Shown one piece after another: positions 10,156-20,828 of a stretch of 35,462 nt of DNA. Under the pieces are notes generated by a model. The model saw only the letters and a list, made by a program, of their open reading frames with translations. It was not told where the DNA came from and ran no database searches. Every line of letters starts with the position of its first letter. Position 1 is the stretch's first letter. The position numbers and the translations under genes were made by a program. The stretch spans positions 4,045,195-4,080,656 of the forward strand of contig BFEA01000028.1 of NCBI GenBank assembly GCA_003427395.1, read 5' to 3'. The stretch is from Chara braunii (taxonomy: Eukaryota > Streptophyta > Charophyceae > Charales > Characeae).

Positions 10156-10400
10156 TTTTTTTTTTTTTTTTGGGACAACTGCTCCAGTTTATTCGTGGGG
10201 AGCAGCATGTGCTGGGAACCGGGCCCAGTGTCCCATATAGAATTACACAAGTCATTTGAAATACCGGGGCCATTACCCGACTTCGGATGATAATCAATCT
10301 GAGAACTATTGAGAACTATTAAAGAAATTCAAGAGAATTAAAAAGAGGTTGAAAAACTATGAATGACTACTGACCTCTTTTCAAATGCTCAGAACCCCTA
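10156..10400 (-). mobile_element. Very short LINE 3' end copy (3' UTR, tail, poly(A))
   Basis: On the minus strand: TAGTTCTCAGATTG, CCGAAG, GGTAATGGCC, then TTCTATATGGGACACTGGGCCCGG...CCCAGC, GGAGC, and an A run (plus-strand T run 10156-10171). The same order of blocks occurs on the plus strand at 35170-35401. Both copies carry the GGG/CCC version of the first tail stem. Confidence 0.75.
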
Positions 10401-10468
10401 GACTCCCAAACAAAACTCTCTAAAACTGTCCAACACTGTCTTATTCGCTGTCGGGCTCTCCCAGCCTC

Positions 10469-10670
10469 CCAGGCCTCACACTCCCACTTGGCTAGGTTAC
10501 AGAGCAACACGACTCGCCCCAGCTCCGGCCAGCGTCGTCCCAACAGCAACCCTTGATTGTCCCTTGGAATGCCCACCCCAAAGCATCCCCAAATCTCTCT
10601 ACCAGGCCTCACGCTCCTGCAGTCAGCAGGTTACAGGGCAACACCTCAGCACCGACCAGCGTTGTTCTGG
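10469..10670. repeat. Two diverged copies of a block of about 70 bp, 133 bp apart
   Basis: CCAGGCCTCAC at 10469 and 10602, each followed by AGGTTACAG(A/G)GCAACAC and by CCG(G/A)CCAGCGT(C/T)GT. The function is unknown. Confidence 0.7.
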
Positions 10671-10724
10671 CATCGAACAACCGCATATCTATGAATGTAC
10701 CAGTATCAAACAGCCTAAAGCGAG

Positions 10725-11566
10725 TTGCTAGAAGTCCCCAGAATCAAAACTCTTATTTTTAAAGTGATCATCCAATTGTTGTTGGCTACAGATGTCCCCT
10801 GGGTACCACTGGCGCTCATTCAACTGACTCTTCTGGCCCCTCCGTCCCCGCCAGAGAACCCTGTCCACCCATTGCGCTGGCTAACAAACAAGGCATGGTC
10901 TATTCCAGGTCCGCCAAAACACAAGCGGGATGGGACGACACGCAATGACAGCAAGTGGGACCTTAAACACGACCCGCTTTGAACGAACATCCTGCGCTTG
11001 TGGCGAGACATGGGCCCGACAAACAAACATCCCCCCCCCAGATGGGACGACATATGGAGGCAACCAATATTTGGAAACCCACATATACTAGATGATATCG
11101 GTCACCCCCTCTCCTTGGCAGCCAATAGCCATTGGCTGAGATGGGTGAGAAATGGTCTGTTTGTGATAGGGGATCTGTGGGATATTCAGGAGGGTAAGTG
11201 GAAGACAGCCCAACAACTGCGACCAGCACTTAGACACATTAAAAACAGTCAAGCAAAACTTGACCAACTCCAGGCCGCAGTACCTCTGAGTTGGGTGGCA
11301 GCATTAAAAAATGGCCCACAACCAAGGAAGGATGACTAGGTCTCCAAAAACGATGCCAACCCCATCCCCATGGTCATATATAAAGTATCCAAAGTGGTTG
11401 CGGACACAGTACAGTTGCAGGCTTATGAACCGGACTTGCCAGGGGCGAAATGGACGCATCTGAGAAAGGAGTCTGACCTTGACTGTCAGCAACCCACACA
11501 TAACCTCACCAGAATTAGAGTAGTGGGGGAAGAGGACAGGGGGTACTTCGCCTTTGAGATGGCCTC
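10725..11566 (+). pseudogene. LINE ORF2 fragment (RT C-terminal and connection region), 5' half of a split LINE
   Basis: A single continuous frame from 10725 to about 11566 broken only by TGA (10980-10982) and TAG (11337-11339). It aligns block by block with the two other ORF2 copies in the window: LLLATDVPW, RQPIFGN, VIGDLWDIQEGKWKT, KNGP and RIRVV. Both stops fall at positions that are Trp in a paralogue. The frame ends abruptly at a T run that is the poly(A) of the minus-strand LINE. The next expected residues resume at about 22171, so this is the 5' half of a LINE interrupted by an insertion. Its own 5' end is truncated in the RT domain. Confidence 0.85.
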
Positions 11567-11704
11567 TTTTTTTTTTCTTTTTTTTTTTTTTTAACTCTGG
11601 GTGATGCTAGAGGTGCTGGTATAAACAGCCACCGCTAGCACCCCCAGGCAGGCTCCATCTATTGGTGGGGAGCAGCACCTGCTAGAAACCGGGTCCAGCA
11701 TCCC
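11567..11704 (-). repeat. 3' tail of the minus-strand LINE: core, hairpin, poly(A)
   Basis: The core is 11704-11651 on the minus strand and ends in GGAGCC. It is followed by a hairpin with arms at 11630-11640 and 11605-11615 (10 of 11 pairs, TGCTAGCGGTG against CACCTCTAGCA) and by A-rich sequence (plus-strand T run 11567-11592). Confidence 0.85.
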
Positions 11705-12312
11705 TTACATTGAAAAAAAAAAACATGACTCATGAGGCAGCGTACTGGAAACCGGGTCCAGCGTCCCATTTCTACCTATTCTGCCTTTCCAGGCCTGGGG
11801 CCCAGCAGCGCCACCGGGGGCCACCGGCGCTCCCTGTCTGTCACCCAGCCCACTTTCCATGTCACTCTGCCGCACTATCCTTGAGAACTATCTGAAAATT
11901 GACTGAAAGTACCTTCTGCTATTCTCTGTCCTTGCCTCTTCGTCCAGCTTTGTAGCCACCTAGTGACAACCTAGTGACAACGTTGTAACTGGCAGNCTTT
12001 CTCTTCTCCCTTCCTTCCCCCAACCCTACCCTCTTTCCCTCTGGGAGCATCTAGGAGCAGCTGGGGAACCCCCTTCATACCCCAATTGATCAACCACCTG
12101 NCTCTAATTCTGAGAAGACAGCAGGAGACAGGAGAAAGCCTGAGAGTTTGAGAGAGACTGGGAGATNAACTAAGATAATCTAAANGATCGGGATGGAATA
12201 CGTGTATTGAAAAAAGGGTAAACCGTCAGACACCCACAGACAAAAATCAGACAAACTTCAGACAAAATCCAGACAGGAGGACTGCAAGTAGTAATCTACT
12301 CATTGGAGGTGC
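11705..12312 (-). other. 3' UTR of the LINE with a second, partial tail copy
   Basis: No open frame. At 11745-11767 the minus strand holds GGGACGCTGG...TTTCCAG, the first half of the tail core, so the element ends with one and a half tails. Either a short copy inserted into the first tail, or the tail was duplicated. Four isolated Ns lie in the stretch. Confidence 0.6.
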
Positions 12313-13455
12313 TCATGCCAGGCTTTCCGCCAGGGCTAGGGGGTGGGGGGGGAAAGGATCAGCAAACTCTTGGGCCGGTCTCAACGGATCCCTGGGGTCC
12401 ACCACAGTCCACTCNTGAAAGTGTAGACGATAGTCTCTAGCTATCTCTGTCTNCTGTGGATGGTCTCCTTCCCCTTCTGTCTCCNGTCNCTGACCTGGGT
12501 TCTCTTCCAACCATCTTACTTCCGCCACCCAACNCCCTNGTCNCCCTCCTAACCATTCCTCACAGAATTTGGAGATTATCCTGTCCATGTCCCTTCTAGT
12601 ACAGGCCAGGTCCAGATGTTCTTTGGNGTCTTTCCATTGNNTTGCAATTTCGTTCTGTATCAGGTGTCGAAACTGTTCAGTGGCTTCCCCTTCCTCCGCC
12701 CTGGCACCCTCCATCTCCAGGACACATCTCCTCCACCAGATCACCCACAGGATAGCGCGTCTTCCCAAGGAGAACATGNTCCCCTCGAAGGCACTTTCCT
12801 GGTCCCCAGGAGGGCNGTATCCGAGTAGAATAGCTCTCCAATCCCACGGNCATGATGAGTTTGGGAACATGTGCCTCCAGATCCTATCCCACCACCGCCA
12901 TAAGAGTACGGACNAGGGGCACTGCAAAAATATGTGCTCCACAGTTTNGGCGCGCTTTTGTGCAGGGAAGCTTTGGAGGCACCGCCGGCACCATGGTAGT
13001 GCCCGCCCTTGCTGTTCCAGCTGTGTGTGGTCGATTAGCCAGTCGTTTGTTGGCAGGCATCGATGTGCAATCTGCCATTGTAAGGAGGATATTTTAGCCG
13101 GTCTCAGCTTATAGTCCCTGAACCACTTTATAGGCCGCAGTTGTCCGGTATCCACATTGAGGTGGCNCTGCCACCTATCTTCCACCACATTGCGNAGTTT
13201 CCGTTTGGGTCTCAATATCCGATAGACCGTTTTTGTCTTTAAGGTGGCCAGCTGTACCGGTTTTGGTCTTCCCCGTGCCCTGGGGGCGGCTTGACTTGTT
13301 CTGACCCACCGCCACTCCTCAAGGTCAAAGGGGAGATTTTCAATTGGGGACATGGGTCTGTATGCTCGCCATCCTTTCCCTTCCTCCAATACTCTGATCC
13401 GATATACCTCCTTCTTTCCTCGCCAGGAAAATGGTTGTTCACTAACCCTTAACAA
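12313..13455 (-). pseudogene. LINE ORF2 C-terminus with zf-RVT domain
   Basis: C-terminal part of ORF2. The zf-RVT module, common in plant LINEs, reads SLQWQIAHRCLPTNDWL near residues 124-140, then the Cys/His cluster WCRRC and TVEHIFLQC, then WRWWDRIWRH. The region after it (MEGARAEEG, ARDYRLHF, DPFPPHPLALAE) aligns with three other LINE copies in the window. The frame is open for 380 codons but shifted by one relative to the RT frame near 13450. About 20 single Ns lie here, suggesting collapsed copies in the assembly. It probably binds the element's RNA; this is inference from the family. Confidence 0.85.
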
Positions 13456-13832
13456 TTATTTCTGTCGATGAAGTAGTGTTCAATCAACACATCCTCCCGC
13501 CCCACCATTTGTACCCTTCCAACCTGCTCCCATTGTCCTGGGAGTCCCACCCAATCCCCTTCCTCCAAATGCGGACCCCTCCGTAGGATGGTGTACCATG
13601 CCAGTGGGAAACTTTCTATTAGCTCTTCTAGTGCGGATTCTGTCAGGTGACAGTATCGCAGCCATTTCCGTAACCTTTCCGCACTCTTCCATTTTTTCCC
13701 CTCTATGTCCCAGAGGTCCCCCACCCTTAGGGCCCCATGCTTCACCCATCCCTTCCATGGAGGATCAGAGCTGCATCTCACTTGGGCGAGGTGATCTGTG
13801 ATCCATCTATTACCGAACAAGGGTTGTCTCAT
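13449..13832 (-). pseudogene. LINE ORF2 segment between RT and zf-RVT
   Basis: Starts with MRQPLFGNRWITDHL and contains GDLWDIEGKKWKS and PLAWYTILRRGP, blocks shared with the plus-strand copies at 26965-27255 and 11060-11340. Same frame as the RT domain upstream, separated from it by a TAA at 13902-13904. No catalytic motif. Confidence 0.8.
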
Positions 13833-13901
13833 TACTTCCTTCCTCCTTTCCGGTGCCGGTCGATCGGGAATTGGGAGTCTCCTCCATGTCCAGAGAAGGC
13901 A

Positions 13902-14834
13902 TTACCAGTGTTCATCTACCGGGTCTCCATTGCTGTACTTCCGTGGGATCCTCCAATATCTATCCTCCAGCCAAATCAGTGGGTCAGTCTTTGGCGGGAC
14001 CTCCGGGGCCAAGGCTGCAATTTGCGCCAAAGCTAGGGGGGTCCAAAGGGAGGTAGGTGAAAAAAAAAGATATTGGAACCATCGTAGACTAAGGGCCTGA
14101 AATTGTGTCGAACGGTCAATAATCCCCAGCCCCCCCCCGGCCTCGGGCTGGATCACTGAATCCCATGCTACCTTGCTGATGGCGTGACTGTTTCCACTGT
14201 CCTCTCTCCACAAAAAAACCGTCAGCTTTCTCTTGAGGGCTTTCAGTCCCCTTGCACTTACTGGCCATAAAACGGATTTATACCATAAAGTGGCAAGCAC
14301 CACGTTATTGATGACTAAGGACCGTCCAAAAATTGATGTGTGCTTCTTGTCCCAACCAGTTAGTTTGGTCTGGGCCGGGGAGACCAACCAATTGTCATTC
14401 GTGGTGGACTTTCCCTTTGCAGTAACGAACACTCCCAAAATCCAAAAGAGGGCATTGGGGGGAAGCCATGTGATTCGCGGGTTTTCGGGGGGTCTCCCTC
14501 CTTGGTGGTGCATCCACCAGCCAACTGTTTTCTGTCCCCAGTTCACCGCCATGTCTGAAAGCCTACAAAATCGTGTCATCAGCGTTTGTATCTCTTCCAT
14601 GTTCCGCTCACTGGCTTCCACCATTATAGTAAGGTCGTCTGCAAACAGGGAGCAAATTGGTACAGTCTCCTCTGGTATGTTTGCAATTTTGATGCGTGTA
14701 AGGTCTTTGTTGTGTCTTAGGTTGGCTGATAGCGCCTCCATAATCACCATAAACAAATAGGGGGCAATGGGATCTCCTTGTCTCACCGAACGCTGGAGCC
14801 CAAAGGGAGGCGCTACTGACCCATTTACCTGCAC
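13902..14834 (-). pseudogene. LINE reverse transcriptase, palm motifs B to E and thumb
   Basis: Carries out target-primed reverse transcription at the nicked genomic site. Motif B reads LQRSVRQGDPIAPYLF (residues 13-28 of this block), and motif C is FADDLTI with the catalytic Asp pair at 66-67. Further conserved blocks are VNWGQKT, HTSIFGRSLVINNVVLA and FLWRED. FADD is the usual LINE form of the YxDD box. The block is bounded by TGA at about 14871 and TAA at 13902-13904 but stays in one frame. Confidence 0.9.
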
Positions 14835-14870
14835 GCAGGTCGTAATGTTTTTGTGCAGGATTCGAATCCA

Positions 14871-15179
14871 TCAACAAAAATTTGGGCCAAAGTTCATCTT
14901 TTCCAAGCATTTTTCCAGGAACGCCCAGTCCACATGGTCATATGCCTTCTCAAAGTCGATGAATATGATGGCAGCATTAACTTTGTTCTGGCGGGACAGA
15001 CTGACCACTTCGTTGACCAGCATGATATTTTCTTGTATATTCCTGCTGGCAATAAAGCCTGTCTGTGCCGGGTGTATTATGTCCTCAAGAACTTTTGCCA
15101 TCCGGTTTGCCAACGCTTTCGACAACATTTTATAGATCACTGTGAGGAGTGTAATGGGCCTGTAGTTCCTGAGGTTCAT
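14871..15179 (-). pseudogene. LINE reverse transcriptase, motifs 1 to A
   Basis: Contains NYRPITLL at the start, KALANRM, IHPAQTGFIASRNIQEN, and motif A FIDFEKAYDHVDW with the catalytic Asp in FID. This Asp is intact here, whereas the plus-strand copy at 25634 has Asn. It ends at a TGA at 14869-14871, where the paralogue has Arg. Confidence 0.9.
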
Positions 15180-15212
15180 CTTGTCCCCCTTCTTATGCAG
15201 TAAAGTTAATAC

Positions 15213-15968
15213 TCATCTCCCCACCACCTCTCCCATCTCCTCGGCTTCCCACACATTTTGATAGTATTCCCATATGTCCGGGTGCAGTTCTGGCCAGATA
15301 TATTCCCAGAACTCTTTAGGAAAGCCGTCGATGTCGGGCGTTTTACCTTCTTCCATTTGGAGGAGCGCTGCCCAGATCTCATTTTTTGATAGCGGCCTCT
15401 CCAACCGTTCCCGCTGCTGTGGGGAGAGACATTTGTCCAGGGGGGTCAGAAATTCCTCCAAGTCTGTGGTCCATGCCTCTGTTTGTGCCTCTGGGATTTG
15501 AGACTTGTACAATTGTTCAAAAAATGTTCTCGTGATCAGGGTGCAATGTGTAGTGTCTATGGCTATAACATCTTCTTTTTTTTCCGGGTCATAAAGTGTC
15601 TCTATCACGGTCCGCCGAGCTCGGGTTGTTGCCATGCTGAAAAAATGGGTGTCCATTGTGCCTTCTTTGGATAGTTTATGCATTTTTCCCCTGAGTCTGG
15701 TTCCTTGCCATCGATACTGTGCGAATTGAAGTAGCCGATTTTTTAAATCCTGTATGGTGGCAATGTGATCTTGTGAATCCGCCTGCTGCTCCAGGTCTTG
15801 CAAGTCTTTATGGGTGTCCATTTCCTGTCGGTGACGTAGGGCTGCTTTTGACTTCGAAAATTCTTTACACTTTTTTGCGAGGAAGATTAAGCCATTATTG
15901 AACCATTCAATTGGGGACTCGAAGAGGGTTCTTTGTTGGTACCAATATTGCCATGTGTCTTGTACCAT
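15213..15968 (-). pseudogene. LINE ORF2 region between endonuclease and RT
   Basis: The linker is rich in charged residues, with WGTR-like and HFFSMATTRARRT blocks, then LERPLSKNEIWAALLQMEEGK and the DGFPKEFW block that precedes the RT core. It ends at a TGA (15213-15215), with the expected LLHKKGD block following in the same frame. Confidence 0.85.
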
Positions 15969-16054
15969 CTACTTAAAGTGTTGGTCGTTCATTAGTGAGG
16001 TGTTTAGCTTGTAAAATCCGGGTCCCTAATCTGGCCGTTTCCTCATTGTTAGGA

Positions 16055-16869
16055 TCACCGCACATGTTTTATGGTCCAGGCCGGGATGCGGCTGCGTGGC
16101 AGGATGGATGACCATCGAAGTGCTCCTTCTAGATCGTTTGAAAGAAGTATCAGGTCTATACGGGATTTGGAGAGTCGAGCGAGATCACTGTCTCTTATAC
16201 ATGTGAATGTACGATCGTTTGGGTGAAGATGACGGAAGGTGTCGAAGAGTGATAGGGAATCACATAAGTCAGAAATCATCCTCTCATCCTCTTCCGCTGT
16301 GAAATTCGGGGATTCCTGAGAGTTCCATCTATCTTGCCACCTGTCCAGGGCGGCGTTGAAGTCCCCGACAATGTCACCGGGATTCCTTCAGGTATTTGTG
16401 TGCCCAACCCTTCTAGGAATGCCCTCCTCTCTCCCACTGTGTTGGGGGAGTAGATACACAAGACGCAGATTAATTCCAGTTCTAGCATGCCCAACACAGA
16501 CACCCACCGCCCCTCCCTTTCGTTGGTTGCCCAGTGAACCATTTGAAACCTTGAGTCAGGGGGGACCCGTATTGCCATCCCTGCTGTTCCGGGCTTGGGC
16601 GCATGGGCCCACACCGCGGAGTGTGGCCAGACCATTCTGTGGGCTCTATTATGTTCCGGTTTATCCTGTAGATGGGTCTCTTGGATACAGATTACGTCTG
16701 GCCACCTCCTTCCCCCCACGCCCTTAAGCTGGTCCCACAGGGCCTGCCATTTATCTGGGTTCATCGTTGCCAGACCATTAACATTGATGGACCGCAGATC
16801 GAGATCAGCTGACCGTATGCATTGCTGCCAAGCCAGGTTCCTGCAATACAATGTCTCGATATCCTCCAT
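16055..16869 (-). pseudogene. LINE apurinic-like endonuclease domain
   Basis: Nicks target DNA to start reverse transcription. Seen in order: SINVNGL with the metal-site Asn (residue 31 of the frame starting at 16869), ICIQETHL with the catalytic Glu (residue 64), CIYSPNT (139-144), a GDFN block in the next frame near 16362, SRIDLILLS near 16146-16172, and LDHKT near 16060-16070. This is the exonuclease-endonuclease-phosphatase fold of L1-type LINEs. One frame change lies in the G run before GDFN, and another follows the domain. A 14-bp match to the Nextera mosaic end (16188-16201) lies within it. Confidence 0.87.
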
Positions 16870-16908
16870 TCTTCCGGGATTTTACATCCTGGGGTGAATA
16901 GGGTCCAA

Positions 16909-17903
16909 TTACAAGGGTTGCCATCTCTTGATATCCCATCTGTCCAAGGTTAAAACCTTTTTTCTCACCATCTTGCATAGGCATCTGCACACGTCTTCAT
17001 CCGTCCAGAAACTACTGGCCTTCACTTTCAGGCACCGCAGGTCCAGCAATGCATAATGATTGTGCCAACGCAGGTCGGCTGTCTTATTGGGTTCGAAAAG
17101 GAGGAAGAGGTCGTTCCATACCATCTGTTGTCCACACCTTCCATCCTCATTGCAACCCTGGCTCCCGGTGCATAATGTTTAAGGATAAAATTTCCAACCT
17201 GTTCTGTGAAAATTTTATCCCTCTCCTTTATGTCATCTATGTGTGACGGGTACTCCCACCCGTGTAAGGTGACACCGCCTTTGTCCCCTACCGGGGAGAG
17301 CCCGACTTCCCACTTCCCCTCCGTTTTCCACATTGGGATCACCAGGACTCCGTCTGACCTGGAGAGGGGGAGTTCAAAGAGACCCCTCTCGATAAGTTGG
17401 CGCAGTTTCAGCCTCCGTGACGTTAGCCCTTCATCGGCGGGATCACCTCCGCCTTCCTCTTCTTGCTGAGCCTGCTGTTTTTTTGGCGGAGGGGGGGCTT
17501 GCTGTTGCTGTTCTAGGCGTGGCTCCTGTTGTGTCTGGGAGGGGACGTTGGACGGCGGGGGGCGGAAATGGCCTTTTGCGATGACCAGAATGCGCTGAAA
17601 GACCTCTGCCCATGTCCAATGGGCTGGAGGGCCTATGGATAGCGCCTCTCTGAGTGTCGCGTTGTTATTGAGTTGAGTGACCAATTCCACGTATGATGCA
17701 TCCCAATACTCCTCTTTCCCTTGTGGGTACTGCGACCTCAAATGTTGAATTATCCAATCCGCAATTGTTTGAGTTTTGAGGTCCAGATCCATCTCTTTCG
17801 GGGGGGTATCCGGATCTTCCCCACAATCTGCCATTGCCACATTAGGGGGGGTGTGGAGCTGCGGGTCCACATCCATTGGTTGAGCCCGAAGGCGTCTCCA
17901 CAA
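16909..17903 (-). pseudogene. Unrecognised domain between ORF1 and endonuclease
   Basis: Open for 292 codons from 17903 to 17028, then continuing in another frame (17124-16909). It has an acidic start (MDVDPQLH, EDPDTPPKEMDLDL), a predicted helical stretch (TIADWIIQHL), a Pro/Gln linker (QQQQAPPPPKKQQAQQ), then a compact part with RLKLRQLIERGLFELPLSRS, VLVIPMWKTEGKWEVGLSP and FILKHYAPGARVAMRMEG, and a last part with VWNDLFLLFEP and HNHYALLDLRC. I do not recognise this as a standard LINE module. It may be the C-terminus of ORF1 or the N-terminus of ORF2. It has fewer breaks than the RT region. Confidence 0.5.
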
Positions 17904-18310
17904 AAGTCAGGGGTTTTGGACCCCCCCCGTGCCTCGCCTCCTGTTGGTTGTGTTTGCTGTGCCTGTTGTGTCGGTTTCTGTCCTTGGTGTGTTTGCTGTG
18001 GTGGCTGCGGCAGCCTGCCTTGTTGTGTTTGTTGTCGTTATTGATCTTGTTCAGGAGCTTGCGTTTGCTGTTGGTGTGCCTGTTGCACCTGCTGCACCTC
18101 CTGGTGTTACGGCAGGTGTGCATGTGATGCATGCGGTATCTGCAGTATCTGCTGCGCCGGCAGTGTTTGCTGTGTTTGCTGCCCTTGCAGTGCTTGCTGC
18201 GTTTGCTGCATTTGCTGCTTCTGCTGTTGCGCTTGCAGTGTTTGCATTTGCTGCTTTTGTTGATCCAGCACCTGCTGTGGGACAGGGTGCACCGTGTGTT
18301 TAGACTATGT
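17880..18310 (-). pseudogene. Glutamine-rich segment of LINE ORF1
   Basis: On the minus strand one frame is dominated by Gln (VPQQVLDQQKQQMQ, QQKQQMQQTQQALQGQQ), with two in-frame stops. The plus strand shows the matching CTG/TTG-rich run. It lies between the zinc-knuckle part of ORF1 and the unrecognised domain. Gln-rich stretches may aid self-association; here that is only inference. Confidence 0.6.
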
Positions 18311-18725
18311 CTGCTGCTGCTGCTGTGCCTGCCGGTCTTGAGGCACAATTGCCTGTTGGTTTTGCAGGAGTTTGGTTTGGGGGCCCGGCTCCGGTGCTCC
18401 GCTCCCTTGTGTCACCCCTTCTCCTTCCTTCCGCCCATCCTCCTACCCCTCGGCTGTCTCCTTCTCCGGCTCTTGTCCCTTCCCTCTGGATTGCCCTCGG
18501 GAGGTTCCTTCAGATGGGAGTGCCTGCTTCTCTCTTGACTCCATTTGGGGAACAACCTTTTGTCCCTGGGTTCCACTCCCCCGCTGTTCCATCAAGGGTG
18601 TGAATCTGTTTCCCCCTCCTTCCCCCCCCCAGCCTGACTCTAATGATTTCTTTTGTTGCGTCCTTCCCCTCCTGATTCTTATTGTCTCTCCTCCCTTTGA
18701 CTTTTTCCCATCCGTTTCCAGTCTC

Positions 18726-19361
18726 TTAAAGTTTGTCCGGGGGCCCCGGGGGGGATTCCAGGTGTGTTTCCAGGGCCTTGGGGGGAGTCCACGAGGGCGG
18801 GGGGTTATGTTCCTGCCTAGGTTCTCCCTGCCCTTCCCATGACCATCCGATCACCTCTCCCCCTTCCACGTTTGCGGTGTCGACGTAGACCCACCCCTCA
18901 TAGCCGGGGTCAACTGTGCGCCACCTCGTTTTCTCAAAAGGATCCCTTTTTAAGCGCCCTGTGGGTTTGACCGTTTGTGAGGGGTGTCGTGCACAGTCAG
19001 TGTCAGTGTATAAATGCCCGTAGGCCTGGCATTTAAAACACCAAGGCCGGAGTTTATGGGTGGTGTGGATGCGGTATATCCTCCCTCCTATGCTAAAAGG
19101 GATGATGTCGTCGATTGTGAAGATCTGTCCTTCTGCCAATTGAATGGCTAACATAAGATAGTCGTCCCTACGTGCAACATGATTTGGGAGGGGGTCAATA
19201 AAATCCACCACATCGTACTTTTCCGCAAAGTCTTGAACAAAGGTTGCTTGAATTTCGATCGGGATGTGTCGAAATTCGACCCAAAAGAATTCTTTCATCA
19301 TCTGTTCCCTGCGTTCTTCCGGTTTCTGTTGCTTCGGGGGGGACCACGGGTAGATCCGCAC
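18726..19361 (-). pseudogene. LINE ORF1, RNA-binding part with CCHC knuckle
   Basis: ORF1 proteins coat LINE RNA. The frame starting at 19361 resembles the zf-CCHC_4 group found with DUF4283 in plant LINE ORF1: FFWVEFRHIPIEI, an acidic LMLAIQLAEGQIFTIDD block, and IGGRIYRIHTTHKLRPW. These are followed by one CCHC knuckle with Cys108, Cys111, His116 and Cys123 (spacing C-x2-C-x4-H-x6-C, the last gap longer than the usual four). It ends in a Pro-rich tail. It is joined to the upstream ORF1 part through a frame change near 19370. Confidence 0.75.
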
Positions 19362-19377
19362 TTCAGACCCTTCACAC

Positions 19378-19953
19378 CTAAGCGACCTTCACCCGTCCAT
19401 TGTCTGCTTGTCTGTATCTAACAAACATATGACTGTAAATTTCTGTAATGACAGAAGCCGAGAGCGGTTGGATCAAGAAAAGGTCATGTGCAGCCTCCAA
19501 CGTGCCTTTAAAGGCTGCCAGTATTTCCCTGATCCAGCTGACCTTGTCGATTGTTGATTTAAAGGCCGCGTCGTCGTGAAAGGCCCAATTGCTAGCGTGC
19601 TGCAAGTATAGGTTGTCCCTCACCCTGATCCTTTCTTCGGGGAGTGCTTTAATCATAGTCGATTTGCCTCCCTTGTGTAAGACTCTGTTTTCAGAGGGGG
19701 CGAGGAGGTGAGACAGGAAGAATGCTCCGGTTGTTGTCAAACTGCTTAACGGAATTTTCGATTCTTCCTCATCTTCCCCCCCTTCCCCCCCTGCCCCCCC
19801 CCCGCCCCTCTTCCTGTTAATCAGAATTGATTCCTGGCGAAAAGGCTTCCCCACAATCTCTGTCCACGATCGACCCGTCGAATCAGCCTTCCCCCCTGTT
19901 TGTCCCCCAATCGCGTTGCTGCTGCCTTCTCTGTCCATCGGGGGATCCATCAT
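19378..19953 (-). pseudogene. LINE ORF1, N-terminal part
   Basis: Starts with MMDPPMDREGSS at 19953, the first Met after the non-coding 5' region. It has a basic Gly-rich stretch encoded by a C run on the plus strand (about 19780-19806), then a helical region (FKSTIDKVSWIREILAAFKG) that fits a DUF4283-like position. It ends at a stop just before the frame change into the zinc-knuckle part. Confidence 0.65.
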
Positions 19954-20828
19954 CCTTCAAATCTGCTCTCCCCTTTCACGATTGCCACCCATTCTTTCAG
20001 ACGACACGTTCTTTGGTATGTCCTTCTCCTTATGTACCCCCCCTCCCCCCGTAAGCCGACATTGTGCGTAGTGCCGTGCAGCCCCTTGGAGCATGAGCAT
20101 GTTATCCATCTTCTTATGAGATCTCTGGTACCTCCTTCTGCCCCCTGCTGTCTTCATTCTATCTGTGTTGGGTGCTCCAGATCAGTCTCCTTCCCTCTGT
20201 TTCCCCCTTTGTTTCCCCTTCCCCTCTGTCTATCTCCCTCCTACTCTCCCTTTCCGTTTGTGTCTCCTCTCCCGGATCTCAATTTCCGCTTCGATATTCC
20301 TTTTTCCCCTTTTATTCTTTGGCCACGGATCAATTATCAAAAGCCTCTGTCCTCACTTCTCGGATCGTGTCGCCAGAAATTTCGCATGCAATATCCGTAT
20401 GCTGGTACAACCCGGGCAGACTTGTAGAGATGAATGATCAACGAATCGTTGATCCCTTTGTTAATTGTAGTTCCTACTTCCCCCTCACCCGCCTGTCCTC
20501 CTCCCTCTCTTCTTCGNTTTCCTCCTTTCTAGCTGCTAGCTCGCCCTTCCCCCTTCAAGTTCTCCTCCCTCCTTTCCTCCCGGGTATGCGGGCTTGTCAA
20601 CACGTGGATACTTTCCCGATCTTCTTCATCCACCAGTCCTCCCTCCCGTTCCTCTTTTCCCCTACCTCCCCCTTTTCTTTCCTCCCACGCGTAACCTTCC
20701 GGTCTGATCGCAAGTGCTTTTCCTACCGCACTTCACTTTCTTACTCCACCCCGTCAAACCCCCGTGCTCCGAGATCGCATTCCTCGATCGCAAGTGCTTT
20801 CCCTCCCGCACCGCCCCTGTATTCCGGG

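Noticed and set aside
17842-18538. Leu/Val-rich plus-strand frames resembling membrane proteins
   Set aside because: They are the antisense of the glutamine-rich LINE segment (CAG-type repeats read as CTG).
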